Shown here: one piece after another, positions 42,984-51,656 of the stretch
Layout: each line of letters starts with the position of its first letter
Position numbering within the stretch: position 1 is the first letter of the stretch
From: Bacteroidaceae bacterium
GTDB taxonomy: Bacteria; Bacteroidota; Bacteroidia; Bacteroidales; Bacteroidaceae
NCBI GenBank assembly: GCA_017645655.1
Contig: JAGCNZ010000002.1
Coordinates: 31,427-95,426, forward strand
Length of the DNA: 64,000 bases
Reading direction: 5' to 3'
Notes under the pieces: model-generated
Databases searched by the model: none
The model's input: the letters and a program-made list of their open reading frames with translations, nothing else
What the model was told of the DNA's origin: nothing
Program-made: the position numbers and the translations under genes

Positions 42984-44120
42984 CTATCTGTTCTTGTACA
43001 TTTCTTCGTAGTACTTCTCGTAGTCGCCGCTGGTGATGTTGTCCATCCAAGCCTCGTTCTCGAGATACCACTTGACGGTCTTCTCGATGCCCTCCTCGAA
43101 CTGAAGCGACGGTTCCCATCCCAGTTCCTTCTGCAGCTTGGTGGAGTCGATGGCATAGCGGGCATCGTGACCAAGTCTGTCTGTGACGAATGTGATGAGG
43201 TCCATGTCTGCTCCTTCTGGGCGACCGAGGAAACGGTCAACTGTTTTGATGACTGTCTTGATGATGTCGATGTTCTTCCATTCGTTGAAGCCGCCGATGT
43301 TGTATGTCTCGGCGATAGTTCCGCGATGGAAGATTGTGTCGATGGCCCGAGCGTGGTCTTCGACGTAGAGCCAGTCGCGCACATTCTCGCCCTTACCATA
43401 AACGGGAAGTGGTTTGCGATGGCGTATGTTGTTGATGAAGAGAGGTATCAGTTTCTCGGGGAACTGGTAAGGTCCGTAGTTGTTGGAGCAGTTTGTGACG
43501 ATGGTCGGCATGCCGTACGTGTCGTGGAAAGCGCGGACGAAGTGGTCGCTGGAGGCTTTCGAAGCGGAGTACGGGCTGTGGGGCTGGTACTTTGTCGTCT
43601 CGTAAAAGAAGTCTTTGCCATATGCCAAGTGATGTTCAGAACTGCTGGCTGTCGTGGTGAAAGGGGGTTTGATGCCTTCCGGGTTGGTCATTTCCAGAGC
43701 GCCGTACACCTCGTCGGTCGAGATGTGATAGAAGCGTTTGCCCTCGTACCTCTCTGGCAGGCTTTCCCAATAGAGCTTGGCGGCCTGCAGCAGGGAGAGT
43801 GTTCCCATGACGTTTGTACGGGCGAAGGTGAACGGGTCCTTTATGGAGCGATCCACGTGGCTTTCTGCTGCGAGGTGGATGATGCCGTCTATCTTCTCGT
43901 CCTGCATCAGCTTGTAGAAGGCGTCGAAGTCGCAGATGTCCATCTTGACGAACTTATAGTTGGGCTTGTCCTCGATGTCTTTGAGGTTCGCGAGGTTGCC
44001 CGCGTAGGTCAACTTGTCGAGGTTGATAATGTTATACTCAGGGTACTTGTTGACGAAGAGGCGCACGACGTGGCTGCCGATAAAGCCCGCTCCGCCTGTG
44101 ATGACAATGTTTAAACCCAT
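42984..44120 (-). CDS. rfbB: dTDP-glucose 4,6-dehydratase
   Basis: Second step of dTDP-L-rhamnose synthesis. 378 residues. NAD-binding motif TGGAGFIGSH, GIIHLAAESHVDRSI, the catalytic YSASKASSDH (Tyr-x-x-x-Lys) and NNYGPYQFPEKLIPL. It is the third rhamnose gene in the run rfbD-rfbC-rfbB, but is separated from rfbC by 159 bp holding an inverted-repeat element. Confidence 0.96.
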   Translation of the reverse strand: MGLNIVITGGAGFIGSHVVRLFVNKYPEYNIINLDKLTYAGNLANLKDIEDKPNYKFVKMDICDFDAFYKLMQDEKIDGIIHLAAESHVDRSIKDPFTFARTNVMGTLSLLQAAKLYWESLPERYEGKRFYHISTDEVYGALEMTNPEGIKPPFTTTASSSEHHLAYGKDFFYETTKYQPHSPYSASKASSDHFVRAFHDTYGMPTIVTNCSNNYGPYQFPEKLIPLFINNIRHRKPLPVYGKGENVRDWLYVEDHARAIDTIFHRGTIAETYNIGGFNEWKNIDIIKTVIKTVDRFLGRPEGADMDLITFVTDRLGHDARYAIDSTKLQKELGWEPSLQFEEGIEKTVKWYLENEAWMDNITSGDYEKYYEEMYKNR

Positions 44121-44160
44121 AATTTCCTATTTTAATGTGACTGATTGATTATCTTTTTTG

Positions 44161-44245
44161 ACCACGAATTGCTCGAATTGCTCGAATTTTCCTTTGCCAT
44201 TATTCGAGGGCGTAGCCTATTCGTGTAATTTGCGTAATTCGTGGT
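44161..44245. repeat. CACGAATTGC inverted-repeat element, copy 2
   Basis: About 85 bp between rfbC and rfbB: left arm ACCACGAATTGCTCGAATTG, middle with GGGCGTAGCC, right arm ending GTAATTCGTGGT. It is the reverse-oriented relative of the element at 23932-24010. It would form a hairpin in the rfb mRNA. Confidence 0.8.
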
Positions 44246-44279
44246 TTCATATATTTCTTTATAGTGTAAGTGTTCTCGT

Positions 44280-44837
44280 CTATCGATATGTGAAAGGGCT
44301 TTCAAAGTCCTTGAGGTTTACATGCTTCGTGTCTTTTTCGCTCAGGATGGCCTTCTCTGTGGGGATTCGCCAGTCGATGCCGAGGCTTTGGTCTGTGATG
44401 GCGATGCCGCCGTCTGCCTCGGGGTGGTAGAACTCGTCGCATTTATACTGGAAGACGGCTGTTTCGCTCAGTACGGCAAAGCCGTGGGCGAAGCCTTTCG
44501 GGATGAAGAACTGGCGGTGATTCTCTTCGGTGAGTTCGACGGCGACGTGCTGTCCGTAGGTGGGCGACCCTTTGCGGAGGTCGACGGCTACGTCGAGGAC
44601 GGCTCCCCTGACGCAGCGCACCAGTTTGCTTTGCGTGAAGGGCGGGCGCTGGAAGTGCAGTCCGCGCATCACGCCATACTGCGACATGCTTTCGTTGTCC
44701 TGCACGAAACGGATGGGGCCTACTTTCTCCTCGAATTCCCTCTGCGAGAATGATTCGAAGAAATACCCGCGAGCATCCTTGAAGATGCGGGGCTCTATGA
44801 TGATTACGCCTTCGATGGCGGTCTTGATTACTTCCAT
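44280..44837 (-). CDS. rfbC: dTDP-4-dehydrorhamnose 3,5-epimerase
   Basis: Third step of dTDP-L-rhamnose synthesis. 185 residues, cupin fold. Motifs: FFESFSQREFEE, FVQDNESMSQYGVMRGLHFQ with the catalytic His, AVLDVAVDLRKGSPTYGQHV, and IPKGFAHGFAVLSE. Starts 15 bp after the rfbD stop. Confidence 0.96.
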   Translation of the reverse strand: MEVIKTAIEGVIIIEPRIFKDARGYFFESFSQREFEEKVGPIRFVQDNESMSQYGVMRGLHFQRPPFTQSKLVRCVRGAVLDVAVDLRKGSPTYGQHVAVELTEENHRQFFIPKGFAHGFAVLSETAVFQYKCDEFYHPEADGGIAITDQSLGIDWRIPTEKAILSEKDTKHVNLKDFESPFTYR

Positions 44838-44852
44838 TGTTTGTCTTTTTCG

Positions 44853-45833
44853 TTATGACGAGGCATTCTTTTTGATGTTCTTGATGCAGGTTTCCAGCGA
44901 ATCGACCCAATACGGCACGTCGACGCCGAAGGTTTCTCTGATGCTGCGTTTGTCGAGGACGGAGTAGGCGGGGCGCTTCACGGGACTTGGGTATTCCGAG
45001 GAATAGCAGGGTCGGATGTCGCAGCCTCTGTGTCCGGCGATGCGCGCAATCATCTGTGTGAAGTCGTACCACGAGCAGACGCCTTCGTTGGAGAAGTGGT
45101 AGATGCCTTGCACGGGCTTTTGGAGGATGACCTGTATCGCTTTTGCGAGGTCGAGGGCATACGTCGGGGTGCCGCACTGGTCGAAGACCACGTTGAGTTG
45201 CGGCTTGGTGGCGGTGAGGTTGAGCATCGTCTTGCAGAAGTTCTTCCCGTATTCGCTATAGAGCCACGCCGTGCGGATGATGACGAAGCCCCCTCCTTCT
45301 CCCCCCTTGGGGGAGTGTCCAAGCTGTCCACCTCCAACTTCTCGAGAGCACTCCCCCAAAGGGGGAGCGGGGAGGGGGCTGTATACTTTCATTATCCTTT
45401 CCTCGCCCTGCTTCTTCGTTTCGCCGTAGACGCCGGTCGGCGTGCCCTGCTGTTCGGGCTGACATGGCGTGTTGTAAGGCTCTTTGCCGAAGACGTAGTC
45501 GGTCGATATCTGCACGAGCCAGCCGCCTACTTCCTTCATCGCCTTTGCCAGGTTCTCGGGAGCCGTCGCGTTTAGCTTCTCGACGAGAGCATGGTTCTCG
45601 GGTGCCTCGGCTGCATCGACGTTAGTCCACGCCGCACAATTCACGATGGCGCGGATGTCGTTCTCCCTGACCATCGCGCGGATGGCGTCGAGGTTGGTGA
45701 TGTCGAGAAACGTGGTCTCCACGCCCTCTTGCTTGGTGACGTCGGTGAAGATGTATCGGTCTGCCGAGTCTTTAGCCACGATGCGCATCTCATTGCCCAA
45801 CTGACCGTTTGCTCCTGTGACGAGTATGTTCAT
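44853..45833 (-). CDS. rfbD: dTDP-4-dehydrorhamnose reductase with a repeat-derived insert
   Basis: Last step of dTDP-L-rhamnose synthesis. N-terminal TGANGQLGNEMR, STDYVFG, the catalytic VYGETKKQGEE (Tyr-x-x-x-Lys) and IIRTAWLYSEYGKNF. ATG 45833 is chosen; the longer frame begins with extra codons over the promoter. The protein is about 326 residues against roughly 285-300 for the family. The excess is residues about 152-183 (PLPAPPLGECSREVGGGQLG...), encoded by a 94-bp GC-rich inverted-repeat cassette (45287-45380). The insert lies between the active-site helix and the next strand. rmlA is not in the window. Confidence 0.95.
   Translation of the reverse strand: MNILVTGANGQLGNEMRIVAKDSADRYIFTDVTKQEGVETTFLDITNLDAIRAMVRENDIRAIVNCAAWTNVDAAEAPENHALVEKLNATAPENLAKAMKEVGGWLVQISTDYVFGKEPYNTPCQPEQQGTPTGVYGETKKQGEERIMKVYSPLPAPPLGECSREVGGGQLGHSPKGGEGGGFVIIRTAWLYSEYGKNFCKTMLNLTATKPQLNVVFDQCGTPTYALDLAKAIQVILQKPVQGIYHFSNEGVCSWYDFTQMIARIAGHRGCDIRPCYSSEYPSPVKRPAYSVLDKRSIRETFGVDVPYWVDSLETCIKNIKKNASS
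45287..45380. repeat. GC-rich inverted-repeat cassette inside rfbD
   Basis: Starts AGCCCCCTCC and ends GGAGGGGGCT, with inner arms CTTGGGGGAGTG and CACTCCCCCAAAG around a unique centre of about 35 bp. The same design is present at 58550-58642 in the DEAD-box gene. Confidence 0.85.
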
Positions 45834-45860
45834 TTTTCCTAAAATACCATATTCCGTGCA

Positions 45861-45868
45861 CAAAAATA
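45861..45868 (-). promoter_or_regulatory. -7 box TATTTTTG of the rfbD-to-CHAT run
   Basis: TAnnTTTG match on the minus strand 28 bp before ATG 45833. It is the only good promoter I see ahead of the minus-strand run down to 35906, although internal promoters are possible. Confidence 0.6.
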
Positions 45869-46017
45869 GTAAAAAAATGTGAACATTCTGCTAAATGTGC
45901 CGTTTTTTTTGCCTAAAACGTGTAAAAAAGGCAGTTTCAGCGGCAAATGCGGCCCGGTTCGCCGGAAATCCAGACCGGGCGATTTTCCCGCTCACGGAAG
46001 ATGCGTTTTCAAGCGTC

Positions 46018-46141
46018 GCGTGCCATGATGAAAATCGTCACGTGGGATAATTTGAATTTTAACGTGGGTAAATTGAAATTATCACGTGTTAAAAATAAAA
46101 TATTACGTGGGTAAAATTCAATTATCCCACGTGATGTTTTT
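46018..46141. repeat. CACGTG phased array 8, most diverged
   Basis: Boxes CACGTG 46039, AACGTG 46061, CACGTG 46083, TACGTG 46104, CACGTG 46128: steps 22, 22, 21, 24. Reverse orientation; the core palindrome is degraded. Left edge includes GATGAAAATC, right edge GATGTTTTTCGA. Lies upstream of the rfbD promoter and ends 18 bp from the helicase stop. The rest of this 325-bp gap shows no feature. Confidence 0.9.
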
Positions 46142-46158
46142 CGACGCCCCCTGTCGCG

Positions 46159-47643
46159 TCATGCATCGGAGAGTGCCGAGTCGGGCCAGTTGACGAGATA
46201 GACCTGCTGCGTTGCCCTGGTGATGGCGGTGTAGAGCCAGCGGAAGTAGTCGGGCGAGAGCATCTCCTCGGTGATGTAACCCTGGTCGATATAGACGTGC
46301 TCCCACTGTCCGCCTTGTGCCTTATGGCAGGTCACGGCATAGGCATACTTGATTTGCAGGGCGTTGTAGTAGGGGTCCTGGCGCAACCTCTTCATGCGGT
46401 CTCGCCGGTTTGTCAGTTCGGGATAGTCCTCCCAGACGCCGTTGAAGAGCGCTTCCTGCTGCTGCCGTGTCAGGGCAGGCGCTTCGCTCTGCAGGGTGTC
46501 GAGCAGGATGGTGACGTCCATCTCCGTGTTGTCGTAGTCGGGGAACTGCAGTGTGGCATCGGCGAAGCGGAAGCCGTAGAAACTTCTCTCGTTTCGAAGC
46601 CTGCGGACCACCGCGACGTCGCCGTTCGCGATGAAAGAAAACGCAGCCCCCTTTAGGGGGAGTTCTTGGTCGCCCCCTGCTGAATTGGGACTCCCCCTAA
46701 AGGGGGTTGGGGGGGCTGTCCAATAGTAATTGTTCTTCGCCACCATCACCATGTCGCCACTCGAGAGTTCCTCCTCCATGTCGAGGATGCGGCTCCTTAT
46801 ACCATTATTAAATATGTTCGCACGCTTGTTGCTTCGGGTCACGACTATCGTTCCGTCGGTGCCGTATTCACGGTAGCTCTGCTCGAGCGCCTCGATGAGT
46901 TCGTCGCCGGGAAGCGCTTTGACGTCGGGAAACGTCTTGCCCCTGAGCTTCGGGAACTCGAACATCTCGTCGTTCTGGATGAGGCTGCGGAGCATCGTGG
47001 CGTTCCAGAGGATGCCCGACTCCTCAAGCTGGCGGACAACTTGGGTCAACTGGAGCTCCGTCACCTCCATTCCGTAGCCCTCGAGCATCGTGCGGCTTAG
47101 GGCCGGACTCTCTTCCTCGCCGACCGGCGGAAGCTGCGCCGTATCGCCCACCAGCACGAGCCGGCAACCCTCGCAGGAATAGACATAGTGCATCAAGTCG
47201 TCGAGCAAACGCCCACTGCCAAAGACGGTATTGTCGTGGGCATCATTCGCAATCATCGACGCCTCGTCCACAATGAACAAAGTATCCTGCCGAAGGTTGA
47301 CGTCGTTCTGGAAGACATCCATGTCCGTAATGGATTTCTGTCGGTAAATCTTCCTGTGAATAGTGTAAGCGGGCACGCCCGCGTAGGACGACAACACCTT
47401 GGCTGCCCGCCCAGTAGGGGCAAGCAGCATGACCCTCTGCTGCAGCTGTCCCAGCGTACGAACCAAGGCTGCAAGCAAGGAAGTTTTGCCCGTGCCGGCA
47501 TACCCCTTGAGGAGGAAAACCGCATCACGCTCTCTTGAAAGCAAGAAGTCGGCAAGCAAAAATATCGCTTTTTCCTGCTCTTTCGTCGGTTTATGCTCAA
47601 AATTCTCCCTGATTAGGGCACCTAAATCGTCACTTATTGCCAT
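46159..47643 (-). CDS. RecD-like superfamily 1 DNA helicase
   Basis: 494 residues. Walker A GYAGTGKTSLLAAL, then LLAPTGRAAKVL, IVDEASMI (Walker B), VGDTAQLPPVG, and C-terminal motifs AVTCHKAQGGQWEHVYID and WLYTAITRATQQVYLV. Belongs to the short RecD2/ExoV-like ATP-dependent helicases common in Bacteroidota; 5'-3' unwinding is expected. Residues about 309-333 (TAPPTPFRGSPNSAGGDQEL...) are encoded by a 73-bp inverted-repeat cassette at 46645-46717 and interrupt the run between NNYYW and FIANGD. Confidence 0.9.
   Translation of the reverse strand: MAISDDLGALIRENFEHKPTKEQEKAIFLLADFLLSRERDAVFLLKGYAGTGKTSLLAALVRTLGQLQQRVMLLAPTGRAAKVLSSYAGVPAYTIHRKIYRQKSITDMDVFQNDVNLRQDTLFIVDEASMIANDAHDNTVFGSGRLLDDLMHYVYSCEGCRLVLVGDTAQLPPVGEEESPALSRTMLEGYGMEVTELQLTQVVRQLEESGILWNATMLRSLIQNDEMFEFPKLRGKTFPDVKALPGDELIEALEQSYREYGTDGTIVVTRSNKRANIFNNGIRSRILDMEEELSSGDMVMVAKNNYYWTAPPTPFRGSPNSAGGDQELPLKGAAFSFIANGDVAVVRRLRNERSFYGFRFADATLQFPDYDNTEMDVTILLDTLQSEAPALTRQQQEALFNGVWEDYPELTNRRDRMKRLRQDPYYNALQIKYAYAVTCHKAQGGQWEHVYIDQGYITEEMLSPDYFRWLYTAITRATQQVYLVNWPDSALSDA
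46645..46717. repeat. GC-rich inverted-repeat cassette inside the RecD-like gene
   Basis: Left arm AGCCCCCTTTAGGGGGAGT and right arm ACTCCCCCTAAAGGGGGTT then GGGGGGCT, each arm itself palindromic. It is read in frame. Confidence 0.85.
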
Positions 47644-47692
47644 TCTTTTATAAAAAAAAGACCTTTTTCGTGGTTATGTGAATAATTCTTTT

Positions 47693-47700
47693 TACTTTTG
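47693..47700 (+). promoter_or_regulatory. -7 box TACTTTTG for the pilin-like gene
   Basis: TAnnTTTG match 35 bp upstream of ATG 47736, in the divergent gap with the helicase. Confidence 0.6.
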
Positions 47701-47735
47701 CGATGCGAATTTACAAAATAAATTACATATATCGT

Positions 47736-48425
47736 ATGAAAAAGGTAATAAATCTTATTTTAGGTATCTGCGTCGTCGGTTTGCTCTTCATCTGCTGGCG
47801 TAGCATCAAGGATACCGAGGACTTCGACGCAACAGTCGCAGCCAGAGAGAATGTCGTAAAGGCGCGTCTTATGGAGATTCGCAGTGCAGAGGAGGCTTAC
47901 AAGGCACAGCACGACGGTGTCTATTGCGCGGATTGGTCGGAACTCATCAAGTTCGTGAAGGAAGGCAAACTGCCCGTCGTCATGAAGCAAGGCGTGCTTA
48001 CCGAAGACCAGATGAACAAGGGTCTGACAGAAAGCAAAGCAGCCGCCATCGTCAACAGCGGCGATGCAGCAGCAATTGCCGCTAATGGACTGCAGCGCTT
48101 CCGCCGCGACACCATCTGGGTCTCGCTGCAAGACTCGCTCTACAACTACGAGGGCTTCGTGGCCGACTCAATGCGCTACATCCCATTCTCCGAGGGTGAC
48201 ACCTTCGAAATCATCGCTTGTCCTAACACCACACGCTCCGGCACCATCATCCAGGTCATGGAGTGTAATGCCCCGGACAGCAGCTTCCTTAAAGGCATGG
48301 GCAAGGCCGGCAACCGTCTCATCTACAATCGTGCAGAAGAGGCTAATGCCAAGGGTGCCTATGCTGGCCTGAAGATCGGTGACGCGGGCAACAACTGGAA
48401 CAACAATGCCGGCAACTGGGAGTAA
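47736..48425 (+). CDS. Conserved membrane-anchored protein, pilin-like N-terminus
   Basis: 229 residues. One N-terminal transmembrane helix (KKVINLILGICVVGLLFICW) is followed at once by a long amphipathic helix (ARENVVKARLMEIRSAEEAYKAQHDGVYC), a layout that recalls pseudopilins, but without a prepilin peptidase site. The C-terminal half is globular and unassigned. ATG 47736 follows the -7 box; a longer frame starts at the box. It overlaps the DUF3822 gene by 20 bp, so it belongs to an operon with DUF3822 and rsmD. Confidence 0.75.
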   Translation: MKKVINLILGICVVGLLFICWRSIKDTEDFDATVAARENVVKARLMEIRSAEEAYKAQHDGVYCADWSELIKFVKEGKLPVVMKQGVLTEDQMNKGLTESKAAAIVNSGDAAAIAANGLQRFRRDTIWVSLQDSLYNYEGFVADSMRYIPFSEGDTFEIIACPNTTRSGTIIQVMECNAPDSSFLKGMGKAGNRLIYNRAEEANAKGAYAGLKIGDAGNNWNNNAGNWE

Positions 48426-49143
48426 TTCCTTCACAAGTTATAGATTATCCATCCGCTCGTGTGCGGATGGATTTTCTTTTTCTGTGCTCAACGTCCTCGA
48501 CGGTTCCGTTGTGCAGACCGACCGGTTTCCCGTCTTCGAACGGGCAGCCGCGACCGACGTCCTGAGGCAGGCTTTGCGCAAACCATACCTGATGGATTAT
48601 CGCTTCCAGAGTGCAGAACTCGTTGTCGAAGGCCCCGCCACCATCGTTCCTCTCGAGCACTTCAACAAGAGCGACATGCTTGCCATCTATCGCCTCTGCT
48701 TCCCCGGTCACCAGGCAAGCGTGGCAGACATGCAATATCAGATACTCTCGTCGCTCGAAGCCGTGATGATATTCAGCCTCGACAGCGATATCCTCCGCAT
48801 CGTGCAGGAGTGTTATCCAGACGTCAGGGTATGCTGTGCCGATGCCCAGCAACTGGAGCAATTTGCCGCTCAGCAAGAGAAACGACCTGCCCCAGAAGAT
48901 GTGGAACAACGAAACATCTATGTTCGTTTCGACGAGCAGCGTTTCTTCATCGCCGTCTTCCGTCGGGACAAGTTGCAGTATGCAGCGTCGCAAGATGCGG
49001 CAAACGACAACGACCGTGCCTTCTTGCTGCTCGGCATTTGGAAAGCCCTCGAGCTGCATCCGCAAAAGGACGCTCTTCATCTTGAAGGCACAACGAAGGA
49101 CTTGAAGAAAACATTAGCGGAGTACATCCTTAATATCGATTAG
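48406..49143 (+). CDS. DUF3822 family protein
   Basis: About 245 residues, DUF3822, a Bacteroidota family usually found beside rsmD, as here. Its start is uncertain: ATG 48406 lies within the end of the preceding gene in another frame, and a GTG at 48379 is also possible. Features: YRLSIRSCADGFSFSVLN near the start and a C-terminal region with LLGIWKALELHPQKDALHLEG. Fold and function unknown; the link to an rRNA methyltransferase is only by position. Confidence 0.82.
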   Translation: MPATGSNSFTSYRLSIRSCADGFSFSVLNVLDGSVVQTDRFPVFERAAATDVLRQALRKPYLMDYRFQSAELVVEGPATIVPLEHFNKSDMLAIYRLCFPGHQASVADMQYQILSSLEAVMIFSLDSDILRIVQECYPDVRVCCADAQQLEQFAAQQEKRPAPEDVEQRNIYVRFDEQRFFIAVFRRDKLQYAASQDAANDNDRAFLLLGIWKALELHPQKDALHLEGTTKDLKKTLAEYILNID

Positions 49144-49178
49144 TTGTGTTCCTCCCCCAGGGGGAGTTAGAGAGGGCT

Positions 49179-49712
49179 ATGAGAATCATCACAGGTAAAT
49201 ACAAAGGCAGACACTTCGATGTGCCGCGCAGCTTCTCGGCACGCCCGACAACGGACTTCGCGAAGGAAAACCTCTTCAACGTCCTGCAGGCTTATATCGA
49301 CTTTAGCGAAGCACCGACAGCCCTCGACCTCTTCTCCGGCACGGGCAGCATCACGCTCGAGCTCGTCAGCCGGGGTTGTGGGCGCGTCATCAGCATTGAA
49401 CTCGATGTGCGCCACCACCGCCTCATCAAGCAGTTCCTCGACAAGTTGCAGGACACCGCGGCGTTGCCCGTCCGGGGAGACGTCTTCCAGTATCTTGCAA
49501 AGTGTCGCGAACAGTTTGACTTCATCTTTGCCGACCCGCCGTACGCCTTGCCGCAGCTGCCCGAACTGCCCGACATCATCCTCAGCCGCAACTTGTTGAA
49601 GGAGGACGGTCTTTTCGTCCTCGAGCACGGCAAGACAAACGACTTCTCTCAGCATCCGCGCTTCGTCGAGCACCGCAGCTACGGAAGCGTCAACTTCTCC
49701 TTCTTCCAGTAA
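49179..49712 (+). CDS. rsmD: 16S rRNA (guanine966-N2)-methyltransferase
   Basis: 177 residues; methylates G966 of 16S rRNA using SAM. N-terminal MRIITGKYKGRHFDVP, then RPTTDFAKENLFNVL, SAM motif ALDLFSGTGSITLELVSRG and catalytic FADPPYALPQ (DPPY). I start at ATG 49179; the longer frame begins in a CCTCCCCCAGGGGGAG palindrome that looks like half of the GC-rich cassettes. Probably co-transcribed with DUF3822. Confidence 0.94.
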   Translation: MRIITGKYKGRHFDVPRSFSARPTTDFAKENLFNVLQAYIDFSEAPTALDLFSGTGSITLELVSRGCGRVISIELDVRHHRLIKQFLDKLQDTAALPVRGDVFQYLAKCREQFDFIFADPPYALPQLPELPDIILSRNLLKEDGLFVLEHGKTNDFSQHPRFVEHRSYGSVNFSFFQ

Positions 49713-49794
49713 CGCCTCTTGCGCAGACGTAACTTCCTGTAGCCTCTCCCTTACGCGTACGTGCGCATTATAATATATAATGTATAAAAGTAAA

Positions 49795-49821
49795 GCGCAC
49801 CCTACATGCAGTAGAGTGCGC
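49795..49821. terminator. Hairpin between rsmD and the secreted paralogue
   Basis: Stem GCGCAC-c-CTAC against GTAG-a-GTGCGC, 10 bp with one mismatch, in a convergent gap. No long T-run on either side. Confidence 0.55.
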
Positions 49822-49845
49822 CTTGCGGTTTCAATGGGGAGTGAG

Positions 49846-50538
49846 TTACAGCAGCTTCTTGATTTTGTCGGCTGGAATCTCAACCTCAGGCTTTAGGCCG
49901 GGCCAGCAGTTGTCGTCTTCCTCAGAGTTGCGAAGGCCCATGCCGTCGCCCGTCGGTGTCACCTCGCGGAAGATGCCTTCCACGACGTAGTACTTGCCGC
50001 CTTTCTCGTAGAAGGTCTTGAAGCGGACTTCCTTTGCTGCGGAGTAGGTGTCTTTGTAACCGGGTATAGCCGAGGGAGCTACGCCGTTCCAGCCGTCGGT
50101 GGTTGAGATGGTGGCGAGAATCTTGTCTGGCTTCAGCGTTTCATTGATGTAGTCCTCCAGTTCGGGCTTGAACTTATCGAGGTGTTCCTTATAGGGATTT
50201 GCCTCTTTGAGGTCGTTGAGCAGGTAGTTCTCCTCGATGACGTGTTTCTTGTACATCTCGATTCTGTCGGGGCTTGCGTTGGTCCTTCCGTTCTCGTTGG
50301 GCGTAGCGGTGTTTGGGTCGTATACTTTGAATGACCTGCCGGTGTTGGCGTCGGTGTAGGTGTCGCCGACTTTGCTGCTGTTGCTGTTGGTGCCTACCAC
50401 GGTGGACTCCACAACGCCCTTTGCTGCCTTCTTGGCTTTGTTCACCAGGCCGCCAAGCTGTGCTGAGGCGGTGGCGTTGACGCCGAGTGCGAATACTGAT
50501 GCTATCAGCGTCCTCATCATCATTTGTCTTGTCTTCAT
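49846..50538 (-). CDS. Secreted protein of unknown function, paralogue B
   Basis: 230 residues with a signal peptide ending near ATASA. The mature N-terminus AQLGGLVNKAKKAAKGVVES is nearly the same as that of the upstream gene (AQLGGLINNAKKAAKGVVQT). The C-terminal parts also match: KPDKILATIST against APDKILGTYSA, and FYEKGGKYYVVEGIFREV against YYEKGGKYYVIRGGFRQV, ending WPGLKPEVEIPADKIKKLL. So the pair is a tandem duplication with a long deletion or insertion in the middle. I do not recognise the family. Confidence 0.8.
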   Translation of the reverse strand: MKTRQMMMRTLIASVFALGVNATASAQLGGLVNKAKKAAKGVVESTVVGTNSNSSKVGDTYTDANTGRSFKVYDPNTATPNENGRTNASPDRIEMYKKHVIEENYLLNDLKEANPYKEHLDKFKPELEDYINETLKPDKILATISTTDGWNGVAPSAIPGYKDTYSAAKEVRFKTFYEKGGKYYVVEGIFREVTPTGDGMGLRNSEEDDNCWPGLKPEVEIPADKIKKLL

Positions 50539-50569
50539 TGCTGTGTAGTTTAAGTCGTTAATAAAAGTA

Positions 50570-51616
50570 TCAGAACTTGCCCTCGATGAGTCGGGCAGGA
50601 ATCTCGACGGGCATTTCCAGGCCTGGCCAGTAGGTCTTGTCCTCGTAGGAGCGTTCCAGCTTGTCGTCTTTGTCGATGACTTGCCTGAAGCCTCCCCTGA
50701 TGACGTAGTACTTGCCGCCTTTCTCGTAGTAGGTTCTGAACTGCCGTTCCTCTGCTGCGTGATACTTCTCCTTCAGGCTGGCGTACCTCTCCTGTGCCAG
50801 TATCGAGAGCCATCCGATGTTGGCGCTGTAGGTGCCCAGTATCTTGTCGGGAGCCAGCTCCTGCTGTACCTTCTCGATGAAGAGCGGCTTGAGTTTCTCG
50901 ATGACTTTGGGGTGGGAGTAGTCTTTGTCCTTCAGCTCGTTGAGGAAGTAGTCGTTGCGTTTGAACTCGCGCAGGTAGGAGGCATCGATTTCGGCCTGTT
51001 TCTCTTCATCGGTCTTTTCGTGGAATCCGGAGTACTCGAGGAAGGCCTTCTTCACCTGGTCGCGCAGCTTTATGAGCATGTCGGCGTCTTCCTGTGGGAT
51101 GGGGACGTCGGACTTTCCCCCTGACTTCAGTGCGCTCTGTATTCCAAGGTCGAAGTCTCTGTTCAGCCTGTTCAGGGCAGACAGTGGCTCAGTCCATGAG
51201 AGGCTCACATCCTCCTTCAGGCCTTTCATGACGCGTATGGGCATTGCCAGGCTGTAATAGACGGCATTGTAGGCGTGCTTCAGGCAATAGTTGGTGTTTG
51301 TCGTGCCGAAGTCTTCTTCCGTCATATTGAAGTAGCGCATGGCGACCTGGCCTTCCGGTGTCGAGTCGAAGCCCAGGTACTTGCCCCAGCCGCCAGCCTT
51401 TTCCACCTGCTTCAGCTCCCAGGCATAGCTGCCTGGCGTGACGCCGCCGATTGTCTGGGAAGCCACCGCTGAGCCTGCTTGGGTCTGTACGACACCCTTG
51501 GCAGCCTTCTTGGCATTGTTTATCAGGCCACCAAGCTGGGCGTAGGCAGACATCTCTACGCCGAGGATGAGGGCTATCGCCGCCATCCATCTCTGGGGAA
51601 TACGAATCGTTCTCAT
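50570..51616 (-). CDS. Secreted protein of unknown function, paralogue A
   Basis: About 348 residues. I start at ATG 51616 (MRTIRIPQRWMAAIALILGVEMSAYA, a signal peptide), after the -7 box; the longer frame crosses it. Same mature N-terminus and C-terminus as paralogue B, with an extra region of roughly 130 residues in between (about 60-190), helical in character. Cleavage should be before QLGGL. The repeated AKKAAKG is a basic amphipathic helix. Likely periplasmic or surface; function unknown. Confidence 0.8.
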   Translation of the reverse strand: MRTIRIPQRWMAAIALILGVEMSAYAQLGGLINNAKKAAKGVVQTQAGSAVASQTIGGVTPGSYAWELKQVEKAGGWGKYLGFDSTPEGQVAMRYFNMTEEDFGTTNTNYCLKHAYNAVYYSLAMPIRVMKGLKEDVSLSWTEPLSALNRLNRDFDLGIQSALKSGGKSDVPIPQEDADMLIKLRDQVKKAFLEYSGFHEKTDEEKQAEIDASYLREFKRNDYFLNELKDKDYSHPKVIEKLKPLFIEKVQQELAPDKILGTYSANIGWLSILAQERYASLKEKYHAAEERQFRTYYEKGGKYYVIRGGFRQVIDKDDKLERSYEDKTYWPGLEMPVEIPARLIEGKF

Positions 51617-51648
51617 ATATACATACTGTTTATAGGTTAAACATACTG

Positions 51649-51656
51649 CAAAGTTA
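51649..51656 (-). promoter_or_regulatory. -7 box TAACTTTG for paralogue A
   Basis: TAnnTTTG match on the minus strand, 32 bp before ATG 51616. It probably drives both paralogues. Confidence 0.6.

Noticed and set aside
42207-44114. Plus-strand open frame of 635 codons opposite OmpA and rfbB.
   Set aside because: Spans two genuine minus-strand genes and the gap between them; composition is that of an antisense shadow.
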